Part shown: positions 43,736 through 52,276 of the stretch, in pieces
Position numbering within the stretch: the first letter of the stretch is position 1
Layout: every line of letters starts with the position of its first letter
Origin: Paenibacillus sp. J5C2022
GTDB taxonomy: Bacteria > Bacillota > Bacilli > Paenibacillales > Paenibacillaceae
Direction of reading: 5' to 3'
NCBI RefSeq assembly: GCF_025567625.1
Contig: NZ_JAOQJC010000044.1
Coordinates: 1 to 64,000, forward strand
DNA length: 64,000 nt
Program-made: the position numbers and the translations under genes
Notes under the pieces: generated by a model
What the model was told of the DNA's origin: nothing
Databases searched by the model: none
Seen by the model: the letters and a program-made list of their open reading frames with translations, nothing else

Positions 43736-44815
43736 TTACAATGCGCTCCCGCCGAACAGGAAGCGTTGCTCCCAATGCGTGCCTTTAATGCTGTTCGTCT
43801 TAACGCCGCCGCTCTCCTTGGAGTACGTATGCAGAATCTTCCCGTCGCCGAGGTAGATGCCGACATGCGTAATGCGCTGAGAAGCTTTGTTGATGCCGCT
43901 GTATGCGGACGCGCTGGAGCCTTTGTAGGACATGAAGAACATCAGGTCGCCGCGCTTCAAGTTATTAATGTTTGTTGTCGTCTTGCCTTTCTTCTTCACA
44001 TAATCTCCTTGCTGACGGGAATCTGCCGGCAGCGTCACGCCTACGCCGTCAATAAAGGCTCGTCTTACGAAATCGGAGCAGTCGAACGTTTTGGTGGAGC
44101 TGCGGTTGGAGCCGAACTCATACGGCGTACCCAAATATTTCAGGCCGGCCGCAATGACCTTCTCGACAGAAGCATTGCTTGCCGTACCCGCATTCTGGCC
44201 GGAGTTCGTCGAGCCGCTTCCTCCTGTATTCGCGTTGCCTGTATTGCTGCTGCTGCCAGTCCCTCCGGAAACAGTGCCGTTCACATCCACATATTTGGAG
44301 CTGGCGGATACATAGCCTTTCACACCGCTCGAATCAACTGCTTCGTACCAGTAGCTGTTGTACTTGCTTGTTACTTGAAGTTGCTCGCCGCTCTTCAGAT
44401 AGCGGATACGATCCGAAGACGTCGACGGTCCTTGACGGAAGGATACGGAGCGCTTCACTACTGCATTCATAGCGGCTACAGCATCTTGACCTGATGCGGA
44501 AGATGAAGAACCGGAATCTGTCACGTTCGTATACTTGGATGATGATGAGATATAGCCTGTCCGGCCGCTGCTGTCGCTTACTTTGTACCAGCCGCTGCTA
44601 GCCTGATCGATAATCGTAACCTCTTCGCCTTTCTTCAGCATGCGAATGACTGATCCCGATGTGGAAGGTGCGGTTCGCATATTCACACCCCACTGCACTT
44701 CGGCAGTTGCTGTAGCCGCGTAAGCCGCAGGAGCAGGCAGCATAGCCGCCGATCCGAATAACAGCGCTGCCGATAAGGTTACGGTAACAGCTTTTTGCTT
44801 TATGGAATAATTCAT
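43736..44815 (-). CDS. Secreted NlpC/P60 endopeptidase with two SH3 domains
   Basis: 359 residues. Signal peptide (KQKAVTVTLSAALLFGSAAMLPAPAAYA), then two SH3_3 modules (EVQWGVNMRTAPSTSGSVIRML and VVKRSVSFRQGPSTSSDRIRYL), a Gly/Ser/Asn/Thr linker, and the catalytic domain. The catalytic Cys is in FDCSDFVRRAF, the His in THVGIYLGDG, and the third polar residue in ILHTYS. It cuts the peptide stem of peptidoglycan (gamma-D-Glu to diamino acid bond), acting in the wall. ATG 44815 follows GGGAGG. The 165 bases upstream contain hairpins but I could not fit them to a known riboswitch. Confidence 0.94.
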   Translation of the reverse strand: MNYSIKQKAVTVTLSAALLFGSAAMLPAPAAYAATATAEVQWGVNMRTAPSTSGSVIRMLKKGEEVTIIDQASSGWYKVSDSSGRTGYISSSSKYTNVTDSGSSSSASGQDAVAAMNAVVKRSVSFRQGPSTSSDRIRYLKSGEQLQVTSKYNSYWYEAVDSSGVKGYVSASSKYVDVNGTVSGGTGSSSNTGNANTGGSGSTNSGQNAGTASNASVEKVIAAGLKYLGTPYEFGSNRSSTKTFDCSDFVRRAFIDGVGVTLPADSRQQGDYVKKKGKTTTNINNLKRGDLMFFMSYKGSSASAYSGINKASQRITHVGIYLGDGKILHTYSKESGGVKTNSIKGTHWEQRFLFGGSAL

Positions 44816-44980
44816 GTAGAATACGCCTCCCTAAGAAGTGTTTGTTGCTGCCGCTTGTCCGGCGCTTCGCATTCATTGTAAGTGGGATGCGGGGAGGCAG
44901 TCATCGACCGATGTTCCTAAATAGGCATAGGGGCTTATGGGAACAGCGGATTACCCTTTTTTGCTAAGAAAAAATTAATA

Positions 44981-45010
44981 AAAGGCGTCTCCCTTATCGG
45001 AGACGCCTTT
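44981..45010 (-). terminator. Terminator downstream of CDF gene
   Basis: AAAGGCGTCTCC / GGAGACGCCTTT is a 12-bp perfect stem with a six-base loop; on the minus strand it runs into TTTTATTAATTTTTT. It separates the CDF gene from the NlpC gene. The 176 bases between it and the CDF stop hold only the near-palindrome GAGTCTTAAGACCC (about 45108-45121) and no gene. Confidence 0.88.
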
Positions 45011-45186
45011 CCCATCATGTGCTAATTGACGATTATTCAAGCGATAAGTGGCATTGTCATCATGAGCATTTTCTCATATACATTAGGACTCTCTCATTAA
45101 TGTAATGGGTCTTAAGACTCATTTTCGATCAGAAATAAGGGAATTCCCTTAATTTACTAACCTGTGGATTCCCGGATAAAGCCGAT

Positions 45187-46083
45187 TCAGGAATGCGATT
45201 GAGGCAGCTTCAGGTGGCCGTCAAGCGGCTCGACATGTACGTGTACGCTCATAATATTATGCTTTCGTCCCATACGCCGCTCAATATCGTCGCTTATCCG
45301 ATGGCTCTCTATAAGGGAAAGCTCTGGATCCACCTGCACGATGACATCGACAAGCACATTGCTTCCGTGCACCCGCGCCTTGATATCCTTAATCGCATGA
45401 ACGCCCTTCGTTCTCTCAATCGTCGCCTGCAGCGTTCTCAGTTCCTTCTCGTCGAACCCATCCGTCAATGCGTGCGTCGAGCTGTAGAAGATGCCCCATG
45501 CCGTTTTGCAAATAATGATGCCTACCGCGATTGCAGCTACAGGATCGAGCCAGGGCAAGCCGAACTGTGCGCCGATAATGCCGACAGCGGCCCCGATACT
45601 GACAAGCGCATCGGACAGGTTGTCCTTGGAAGCGGCCATTAGCGCACTGTTGTTAATGCGGCGCGCTAGCCTGCTGTTGTATACATAGACGCCGCCCATT
45701 GCCGCGGCAGACAGAAGTGCGATCCAGGCCGTTATCATATCCGGCGTATGCCGAGTGCCCTCCATTAACGACTTGCCCGCGCTAATCAGTACTTGTACAC
45801 CGACGGTCGCCATGATGAATGATGCGACGAGCGCAGCGATCGTCTCCGCTCTGAAGTGGCCGTAGGGATGATCCTTGTCCGGCGGCTTTTGCGATATTCT
45901 CAGGCCGATTAATACAGCTACCGATGCGATAATATCCGTCAAATTATTGTAACCGTCCGCGACGAGAGCTCCGGATAAAAACCAATAGCCCGCTCCCAGC
46001 TTCAGGACGGATAGCACCAAATATGCGCAGATGCTGACCCAAGCGCCTCTCTCTCCTTGTTTAATATCATCATACTGAGTCAT
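45187..46083 (-). CDS. Cation diffusion facilitator (CDF) metal exporter
   Basis: 298 residues, six membrane helices. The metal-site motifs of CDF proteins are present: DGYNNLTD in TM2, HPYGHFRAE after TM3 and DNLSDALVSIGA in TM5, then the cytoplasmic ferredoxin-like domain (IKDIKARVHGSNVLVDVIVQVDPELSL; SVHVHVEP). The Asn in DGYNNLTD is a shift from the zinc-type DGxHN, pointing to manganese or iron rather than zinc, though this is inference. ATG 46083 follows AGGAGG. Single gene. Confidence 0.92.
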   Translation of the reverse strand: MTQYDDIKQGERGAWVSICAYLVLSVLKLGAGYWFLSGALVADGYNNLTDIIASVAVLIGLRISQKPPDKDHPYGHFRAETIAALVASFIMATVGVQVLISAGKSLMEGTRHTPDMITAWIALLSAAAMGGVYVYNSRLARRINNSALMAASKDNLSDALVSIGAAVGIIGAQFGLPWLDPVAAIAVGIIICKTAWGIFYSSTHALTDGFDEKELRTLQATIERTKGVHAIKDIKARVHGSNVLVDVIVQVDPELSLIESHRISDDIERRMGRKHNIMSVHVHVEPLDGHLKLPQSHS

Positions 46084-46332
46084 GTTGCTACGCCTCCTGC
46101 CAATCTCTAGAAACTGTCTTTTCGTATCATACCCGATTGAAGTCGTGTGGGTCTAGAGAAACAGTGTTGACCTTATGCGCACTTTTATGCACGGAGGCAA
46201 CAACTTGCGGCTTTCGAACTCTTCAGATTTTTGTAACATTTCGTCGAGAAATCATTGCAGCAGATCCGATATGCTAATAGGTGAATAGGTGAATCCCCTA
46301 TCGGTATAAGGAGTAAGGAGCGAGCGGCTTAC

Positions 46333-46821
46333 GTGAACAAAAAAAATAAACTGTTCGGCTTAGTTTTCCTGATGATGCTTGTTTTTATCAGCTACATTGT
46401 ATATATGTACGTATTCCGCGATCCCGACGCAACAGCCTTCTTGAGCCATAAGCCTGATGACAGAAGTCCTGATCGTATGAACGCCTGGCTCGGGGTCATG
46501 CGGGTGCATGCGATATTGGCGAGCATGGCTATGATTGCAGGGCTAATTAACTTTATCCCCGCCGTATGGCGGAAATTCCGATTATGGCATCGTGTGAGCG
46601 GTTATCTCTACCTGAGTTGTGTCGCTGTCGTCGTCCTCACATCTGGCTACATGGCCCCTTAAATGTATACATCGATTCTGCATCACGGCTTCGGGCTATC
46701 TTATACGGTCAGCTATTCCATCGCTATATACGCCACGATCTTGTCATTGTTCCTGCTGGCTGAATTCGTCATTCGAAGCATTCTTGAACTAAGGCCGGAC
46801 ACAAGCGCCAAAGTGGAATAA
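46333..46821 (+). pseudogene. DUF2306-like membrane protein split by an in-frame TAA
   Basis: GTG 46333 (SD AAGGAG) opens a 109-codon frame ending in TAA at 46660-46662. The same frame continues at once with ATG 46663 for 52 more codons to 46821. Part one has two to three helices and the DUF2306-type segment MRVHAILASMAMIAGLINFIP...LWHRVSGYLY; part two (YTVSYSIAIYATILSLFLLAEF) supplies the last helix. There is no SD for part two. So one base change most likely truncated a 162-residue protein; read-through or a sequencing error are alternatives. The domain name is from memory of the family pattern and is less sure than the interruption. Confidence 0.72.
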
Positions 46822-46870
46822 TAGCATCAGAAACTTCCTATACCATGGATCAGCCATGTACAGAAATAGC

Positions 46871-46908
46871 AAACGCCGCTTGCGGGAGATCGTCCCGAAG
46901 CGGCGTTT
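46871..46908 (-). terminator. Terminator of ABC-F gene
   Basis: AAACGCCGCTT and GAAGCGGCGTTT, extended by GGGA/TCCC, form a stem 6 bases past the ABC-F stop. The T tract on the minus strand is short (TTTGCTATTT). Confidence 0.75.
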
Positions 46909-46914
46909 CTGCTA

Positions 46915-48537
46915 TTATTGTACGGCGTACATGCGCTCGCGAATCGCTTGAATTTCCTTGCTCTCCAAGTACTCGTCGTAAGTCGTCATGCGGTCGATGA
47001 CGCCCCCCGGCGTAATCTCGACGATGCGGTTCGCAACCGTCTGCACGAACTGATGGTCATGCGAGGTGAACAGAATGGTGCAGTCCGTCTCCATGAGCCC
47101 GTTGTTCAGCGCTGTAATGGATTCCAGATCCAAGTGGTTCGTCGGTTCGTCCATCAGGAATACGTTCGCGCCTTCCAGCATCATCTTCGACAGCATGCAG
47201 CGTACCTTCTCGCCCCCGGATAGAACGTTCGCCTTCTTCATCGCCTCGTCGCCGGAGAACAGCATGCGGCCCAGGAAGCCGCGCAGGAATGTCTCATCCG
47301 GGTCCGTGGAGTATTGGCGCAGCCATTCCACCAAGTTCATGTCGACACCTTCGAAGTAAGCGGAATTGTCCTTAGGGAAGTATGCCTGCTTCGTCGTAAC
47401 GCCCCAGGAATACGTGCCTGCATCCGGCTCCAACTCGCCCATCAGCAATTGGAACAGCGTCGTCTTCGGCAAGCCGTTCGGCCCCACGAATGCGACCTTG
47501 TCGCCTTTATTGATCGTAATGGTCAAGTTGTCGATAATCTTCTCGCCATCGATGGACTTCGTCAAGCCCTCCACAAGCAGCAATTGCTTGCCCGCCTCGC
47601 GCTCGCCCTTGAATTGGATGAACGGATACTTACGGTTGGAAGGACGAATATCATCCAGCGAGATCTTGTCAAGCAGCTTCTTCCGGGAAGTCGCTTGCTT
47701 CGACTTCGACTTGTTGGCGCTGAAGCGCTGAATGAACGCCTGAAGCTCCTTGATCTTGTCTTCCTTCTTCTTGTTCTCGGAACGCATAAGCGACAATGCC
47801 AGCTGGCTGGACTCGTACCAGAAGTCGTAGTTGCCGACGTACATCTGGATTTTGCCGAAGTCGATGTCCGCGATGTGCGTACATACTGTATTCAGGAAGT
47901 GACGGTCATGGCTGACCACGATAACCGTACCTTCATAGTCTGCCAGGAAGTTCTCCAGCCAACGGATGGATTCGATGTCCAAGTGGTTCGTAGGCTCATC
48001 GAGAAGCAGGATTTGCGGCGAGCCGAACAATGCTTGCGCCAGCAATACGCGAACCTTCTCGTTGCCGTCAAGCTCAGCCATCTTCTTGTCGTGCAGATCC
48101 GGCGTAATGCCGAGGCCGTTCAGCATCTCCGCCGCCTCGGACTCCGCTTCCCAGCCGTTCATCTCGGCGAATTCCGCTTCCAGCTCGCCGGCGCGCATGC
48201 CGTCTTCATCCGTGAAGTCCGCCTTCGCATACAGCGCGTCCTTCTCCTTCATGACATCATACAGCTTCTTGTGGCCCATAATGACGGTCTCCAGAACCTG
48301 GAACTCGTCATATTCGTAATGGTTCTGCTTGAGCACGGCGAAGCGCTCGCCGGGCGTCATATGAACCTCGCCGGAGTTCGGCTCGATCTCGCCTGACAAT
48401 ATTTTCAGAAATGTGGATTTGCCCGCGCCGTTGGCCCCGATCAGACCGTAGCAATTGCCGGGCGTGAACTTGATATTTACATCTTCAAAAAGCGCGCGCT
48501 TCCCGTAGCGAAGCGTGACACCGTTTGTACTAATCAT
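46915..48537 (-). CDS. ykpA: ABC-F family ATPase (YkpA/YbiT type)
   Basis: 540 residues with two ABC domains and no membrane part, so it acts on ribosomes rather than in transport. NBD1: Walker A GANGAGKST near 34-42, Walker B LLLDEPTNHLD. NBD2: LSGGEKVRCMLSKMM and FLMDEPTNHLD. The linker has the helical stretch with RFSANKSKSKQATSRKKLL. Two deviations: the first signature reads LDGNE instead of LSGGE, and the second Walker A reads GPNGLPKTT, with Pro at the usual Gly. Similar erosion is, as I recall, usual in this subgroup. ATG 48537 follows a weak SD. Transcribed alone. Confidence 0.92.
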   Translation of the reverse strand: MISTNGVTLRYGKRALFEDVNIKFTPGNCYGLIGANGAGKSTFLKILSGEIEPNSGEVHMTPGERFAVLKQNHYEYDEFQVLETVIMGHKKLYDVMKEKDALYAKADFTDEDGMRAGELEAEFAEMNGWEAESEAAEMLNGLGITPDLHDKKMAELDGNEKVRVLLAQALFGSPQILLLDEPTNHLDIESIRWLENFLADYEGTVIVVSHDRHFLNTVCTHIADIDFGKIQMYVGNYDFWYESSQLALSLMRSENKKKEDKIKELQAFIQRFSANKSKSKQATSRKKLLDKISLDDIRPSNRKYPFIQFKGEREAGKQLLLVEGLTKSIDGEKIIDNLTITINKGDKVAFVGPNGLPKTTLFQLLMGELEPDAGTYSWGVTTKQAYFPKDNSAYFEGVDMNLVEWLRQYSTDPDETFLRGFLGRMLFSGDEAMKKANVLSGGEKVRCMLSKMMLEGANVFLMDEPTNHLDLESITALNNGLMETDCTILFTSHDHQFVQTVANRIVEITPGGVIDRMTTYDEYLESKEIQAIRERMYAVQ

Positions 48538-48590
48538 GAATTAAACCCCGTCCTTCTTATCCATATTCACTATTCAACTATTCTCGAACT

Positions 48591-48599
48591 ATTATAGCA
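48591..48599 (-). promoter_or_regulatory. Extended -10 promoter of ABC-F gene
   Basis: TGCTATAAT on the minus strand, 54 bases before the start codon, with no clear -35, fitting an extended -10 promoter. Confidence 0.5.
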
Positions 48600-48644
48600 C
48601 AGTCTACGCTTTATGCCATATTGGATGATTGGTAGAATTAACGT

Positions 48645-49715
48645 TTATTCGTTCCAGCTCAGCTTCACTTCGCCGCCCGTGCGGGACGACTCGTAGATCG
48701 CATCCAGAATGCGATTGTTGACATAACCCGACATGGCGGAAGTAATCGGCTGCTTGCCGTGCCGCACGCACTCCGCGAAGTGATTCGCCATCAATACGCG
48801 CTCGACTTCGCCTTCCAGCGGAGCGATCTCGCTCTCGACCGCTTCGTTGTCTCGATGGGTCACGAAGGTGCCCTTATCGCCGACGATGCCGATGCCGCCC
48901 TTCGTTCCCATCAGATGCACGAACGGCTTCTCCGGCAATGATGCGGAATGCGCAGCCCAGCTAACCTCCAGTGACAATGTGCTGCCGTTGTCGAGCTTGA
49001 TCAGCGCCGATGCCAGATCCTCGACATCGTAATAGCCGTCCCAATTCGGCGTTCCCCAGTTGCCCAGCCCTTCACGATTCGGACCAAATTCCGCATAAGT
49101 CGAGCCATATACCGATATCGGCCTGGGATTGCCCATCAAGTACAGCGTCAGATCGAGCATATGAACGCCGATGTCGATAAGCGGCCCGCCGCCCGACTGG
49201 TCCATCCGCGTGAACCAGGAGCCCCAGCCCGGTATTCCCTTCCTGCGGAACCAGCCCGCCTTCGCATGATAGATGCGTCCAGTCTCTCCGTTGTCGATCA
49301 GCGCTTTCGCTGCTCGACTGAGGCCGAGCCAGCGCATCTGATGAGACATCATAAGTACTTTCCCCGATTGCTCCGCAGCCGTGACAATATCGCGCGCCGC
49401 CTTCGCATTAATTGCCATCGGCTTCTCCAGCAGGACGTGCTTGCCGCGCTTCAGCGCCGCGATTGCCAGCTCGGCATGGAACTGATTGGGCACACCGATA
49501 ACGACGGCGTCAATACACTCATCCTCCAGCATTGCCTGCGGGCTGTCGTGCACCTGCGTTATGCCATGCTCTTCCGCTCTCTGCCTGGCGAGGGGCAGGT
49601 ATACATCCGTTACCGACGCGACCTGCACCCCTTCCACTTGCGAGAATGTCCCCATGTGAACGTTGCCAATCGCTCCCGCGCCGATAATGCCCAATTGCAT
49701 ATCAGATTGTCCCAT
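48645..49715 (-). CDS. Gfo/Idh/MocA-family oxidoreductase
   Basis: 356 residues. Rossmann motif MQLGIIGAGAIGNVHMGTF, HVLLEKPMAINAKAA near 92-106, and GGGPLIDIGVHMLDLTLYLMG in the C-terminal domain, a clear family match. Not part of a sugar operon: the hydrolase gene at 49731 ends 15 bases upstream and appears co-transcribed. ATG 49715 follows GGGGGAG. The segment SWFTRMDQSGGGPLIDIG resembles inositol and glucose-fructose type dehydrogenases, but the substrate is open. Confidence 0.9.
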   Translation of the reverse strand: MGQSDMQLGIIGAGAIGNVHMGTFSQVEGVQVASVTDVYLPLARQRAEEHGITQVHDSPQAMLEDECIDAVVIGVPNQFHAELAIAALKRGKHVLLEKPMAINAKAARDIVTAAEQSGKVLMMSHQMRWLGLSRAAKALIDNGETGRIYHAKAGWFRRKGIPGWGSWFTRMDQSGGGPLIDIGVHMLDLTLYLMGNPRPISVYGSTYAEFGPNREGLGNWGTPNWDGYYDVEDLASALIKLDNGSTLSLEVSWAAHSASLPEKPFVHLMGTKGGIGIVGDKGTFVTHRDNEAVESEIAPLEGEVERVLMANHFAECVRHGKQPITSAMSGYVNNRILDAIYESSRTGGEVKLSWNE

Positions 49716-49730
49716 ACGATCTCCCCCTGT

Positions 49731-50795
49731 CTATTGTCTCGACCATAATCGCCATGTCTCGCCATGCGGAAGCAGAATCATCCGCTCGGCTTCGATCATT
49801 CTTCTCGCCCGCTCCGCCTCCAGCCGGTCCAGCGCCTCCAGCGGCGTATCGTCAGCCAGCTTGAACGCGCCGTAATGCATCGGAACGAACCAGCGCGCTC
49901 CTACATCCTGGAACGCCTGCAGCGCCTCCTCCGGTGTCACATGCTGCGGTCCCATGAACCACTCCGGCTCGTATGCGCCGATAGGCATAAGCGCCACATC
50001 AATCGAGAAGCGCTCCCCTACCTCCTTGAAGCCTTTGAAGTAGCCGCTGTCTCCTGCGAAATAAACAGTAGGCACCGGCGAGACCGCCGGGCGGGCCTTG
50101 TGCGCAGGCAGATACTGTGGCGTGGAACCGGCAGATGCGGGATGTTGCGCAGCCGAGGCGGCGGATTGAGCGGCCGCCTCCTCGCTCCAGTCGCTCGATC
50201 TGCCGCCGACGGACTCCATCACCCAGCCCCCCCAATGCGAGCTGTTCATGTCCCACGGATTGCGTCTCGTCCAGTGCTGGGACGGGACGAATGTGAACTT
50301 GACATCTCCTACCGTCACAGACTCCCACCAATTCAGCTCCTCCACCTGCGGGAACCCCTTCAGCTTCAGCTTGGACTTCAGCCCCGATGGAACCAACAGC
50401 AGCTTGTCGCCCGTCAATCGCCGGAGGGAAGCAACATTCAAGTGGTCGTAGTGGGAATGCGAGATAAGAATGACATCGACGGGAGGAACGTCGCCGATCG
50501 GTATGCCGGGTGGAGCAAGCCTCTTCTGGAATGCCATCTGTCCCGCCCATACGGGATCTGTCATTACATTGAGACCGCTATGCTGTATGAAGAAGGTGGA
50601 ATGGCCAATCCAGGTAATCGTGGGCAGCAGCTTGTTAGTCTTTATGAAAGCTGTATCAGGCTTGACGTTGGGAACGACATAAGAGTAGTCCTTCTGGCGA
50701 AGCTTGCGGACGCGTTCCTTACGCCATCTCTTGAATTGCTTGAATGAATTGTGCTGTTCGATGAACTCTTGATTGGCATATCTTTTTAAACGCAA
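49731..50795 (-). CDS. MBL-fold hydrolase, NAPE-PLD/UlaG-like
   Basis: 354 residues with a metallo-beta-lactamase fold: TITWIGHSTFFIQHSGLNVMTDPVWAG near 58-84, the metal motif SHSHYDHLN near 111-119, then YFAGDSGYFKGF and VPMHYGAF. This order matches the N-acyl-phosphatidylethanolamine phospholipase D-like group. A stretch of about 45 residues rich in Ala, Ser, Gln and Pro (near 201-245) interrupts the domain and looks like a surface insertion. The start is TTG 50795, with AAGGAGG 7 bases upstream. It precedes the dehydrogenase by 15 bases. Confidence 0.86.
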   Translation of the reverse strand: MRLKRYANQEFIEQHNSFKQFKRWRKERVRKLRQKDYSYVVPNVKPDTAFIKTNKLLPTITWIGHSTFFIQHSGLNVMTDPVWAGQMAFQKRLAPPGIPIGDVPPVDVILISHSHYDHLNVASLRRLTGDKLLLVPSGLKSKLKLKGFPQVEELNWWESVTVGDVKFTFVPSQHWTRRNPWDMNSSHWGGWVMESVGGRSSDWSEEAAAQSAASAAQHPASAGSTPQYLPAHKARPAVSPVPTVYFAGDSGYFKGFKEVGERFSIDVALMPIGAYEPEWFMGPQHVTPEEALQAFQDVGARWFVPMHYGAFKLADDTPLEALDRLEAERARRMIEAERMILLPHGETWRLWSRQ

Positions 50796-50952
50796 ACGGT
50801 CTTCCTCCTTGTCGTCTCATCATTCCAAAAGTCTGTATGGTGACATTTTCTACTTTCCTTAAAGATACCAGCGTCAAGAAGTCATTGCAAATCCCGCAAC
50901 CCCTCGCGAGGACGAAGCCGGGAGCAGGCGCTTATAGACATTCAGCCGATTT

Positions 50953-50982
50953 TGATCGTCCTTCTGTAATCATGATATAGTT
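50953..50982 (+). promoter_or_regulatory. Promoter of cvfC
   Basis: TTGATC, 18-bp spacer, TATAGT, 24 bases before the start codon. Confidence 0.5.
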
Positions 50983-51006
50983 ACAGGTAAGGAGGGGATA
51001 CTCAAT

Positions 51007-52161
51007 ATGAAGTTAATCTCTATAGAACCGACGCCAAGTCCGAATTCCATGAAGCTGAACGTTGACGAAATGCTGCCGCGCGGTCGGCGCTTAACCTATA
51101 CATCCTCGCAGTATGAAGAAGTTCCGGAGCCGCTCGGAAGCCTGCTGCGCATCGACGGGGTAAGAGGATTGTTCCGAACCGCCGACTTCATTGCGCTGGA
51201 CCGCAAGCCGGGAGCGGATTGGGCGCGCATACTGGCGGACGCCAGAACGCTTCTTGCCAGTGAAGAAGGCGGGGACGGCGTGGCTGACGGCGAAGGCATC
51301 GCCACCAGCTTCGGAGAAGCGGAGGTGCTAGTCCAGATGTTCCGCGGCATTCCGATGCAGGTGCGAGTACGCACAGGAGACAGCGAGGTCCGTTCCGCGC
51401 TGCCGCCCCAATTCGCCGAAGCGGTGGGCAAGGCCGCCGGCTCCTCCATGATCCGCGAACGCAAGCTGGAAGAGTTCGGCGTCCGCTACGGCGATCCGGA
51501 GGATATCGCCTCAGAGATTGTACGCGAGCTGGAAGCTTCCTATACAGATGAGAGGCTGGACGAGCTGGTGAAGGCCGCTCAAGCGATGGGATCATCGGAT
51601 ACTGGCGAGGCTTCACTGCCCGTTCGTCCCGCGCCGCTGTCGCTGGAAGAGGTGCAGGAGCAGTTCAAGTCGGAGACGTGGCAGGAGCGATACGCGGCGC
51701 TGGATAGATATGTAAGCGCGCCGGAAGGCTTGCCGCTGCTTGCCCGGGCAATCGCCGATGACAACACTTCCGTCAGGCGGCTTGCCGTCATCTATCTCGG
51801 CGATATCGCCAATAAGGAGGCGCTTCAGCTGCTGATCAGAGCGCTGAAGGACTCCTCCGCATCCGTCAGGCGGACGGCTGGCGACACGCTGTCCGATCTG
51901 GGCGACAAGGATGCGATCGGCGCCATGATCGAAGCGCTGGAGGACAAGAACAAGCTGGTTCGATGGCGTGCAGCCCGCTTCCTCTATGAAGTCGGGGACG
52001 ATACTGCGCTTCCTGCCTTGCAGAATGCGGCGAACGATCCCGAATTCGAGGTTCAACTGCAAGCGAAGATCGCGATGGAGCGCATCCAGCGCGGCGAAGA
52101 AGCGGCCGGCACGATATGGCAGCAGATGACCGCCGCGCGCAAGGAAGACCCCCAAGCATAA
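51007..52161 (+). CDS. cvfC: Conserved virulence factor C family protein (NifU-N + HEAT repeats)
   Basis: 384 residues. The first 85 residues are the scaffold-protein NifU N-terminal type (ISIEPTPSPNSMKLNVDEMLP; RIDGVRGLFRTADFIAL). The last 180 residues are HEAT repeats (LARAIADDNTSVRRLAVIYLGDIANKEALQLLIRALKDSSASVRRTAGDTLSDLGDKDAIGAMIEAL and one more). This is the CvfC/YpgR architecture of Bacillota; its molecular role is not settled, though the NifU-N part hints at iron-sulfur handling. ATG 51007 follows AAGGAGGGG. A small hairpin (CCCCAAGC/GCTTGAGGG) overlaps its stop and may terminate it. Confidence 0.9.
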   Translation: MKLISIEPTPSPNSMKLNVDEMLPRGRRLTYTSSQYEEVPEPLGSLLRIDGVRGLFRTADFIALDRKPGADWARILADARTLLASEEGGDGVADGEGIATSFGEAEVLVQMFRGIPMQVRVRTGDSEVRSALPPQFAEAVGKAAGSSMIRERKLEEFGVRYGDPEDIASEIVRELEASYTDERLDELVKAAQAMGSSDTGEASLPVRPAPLSLEEVQEQFKSETWQERYAALDRYVSAPEGLPLLARAIADDNTSVRRLAVIYLGDIANKEALQLLIRALKDSSASVRRTAGDTLSDLGDKDAIGAMIEALEDKNKLVRWRAARFLYEVGDDTALPALQNAANDPEFEVQLQAKIAMERIQRGEEAAGTIWQQMTAARKEDPQA

Positions 52162-52276
52162 GCTTGAGGGTCCGTCTGTTAAGTAGCCTCAGGACGAGGA
52201 CGCCTCCAGGCGTCCTTCCTTCGTCTTCGGGAGGATTGCCGTGCAGCACAACGCGTAAGAGCAGTTCATGCGCAGC

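Noticed and set aside
43418-44494. 358-codon plus-strand frame
   Set aside because: Overlaps the end of the VTT gene, the terminator and the NlpC gene antisense; no SD.
44816-44980. Possible c-di-AMP (ydaO) riboswitch before the NlpC/P60 gene
   Set aside because: Hairpins exist (TGTTCC...GGAACA), and such genes often have this riboswitch, but the conserved GGGGUGA-type segments could not be found.
47314-48396. 360-codon plus-strand frame over the ABC-F gene
   Set aside because: Antisense shadow of a conserved protein; no start signal.
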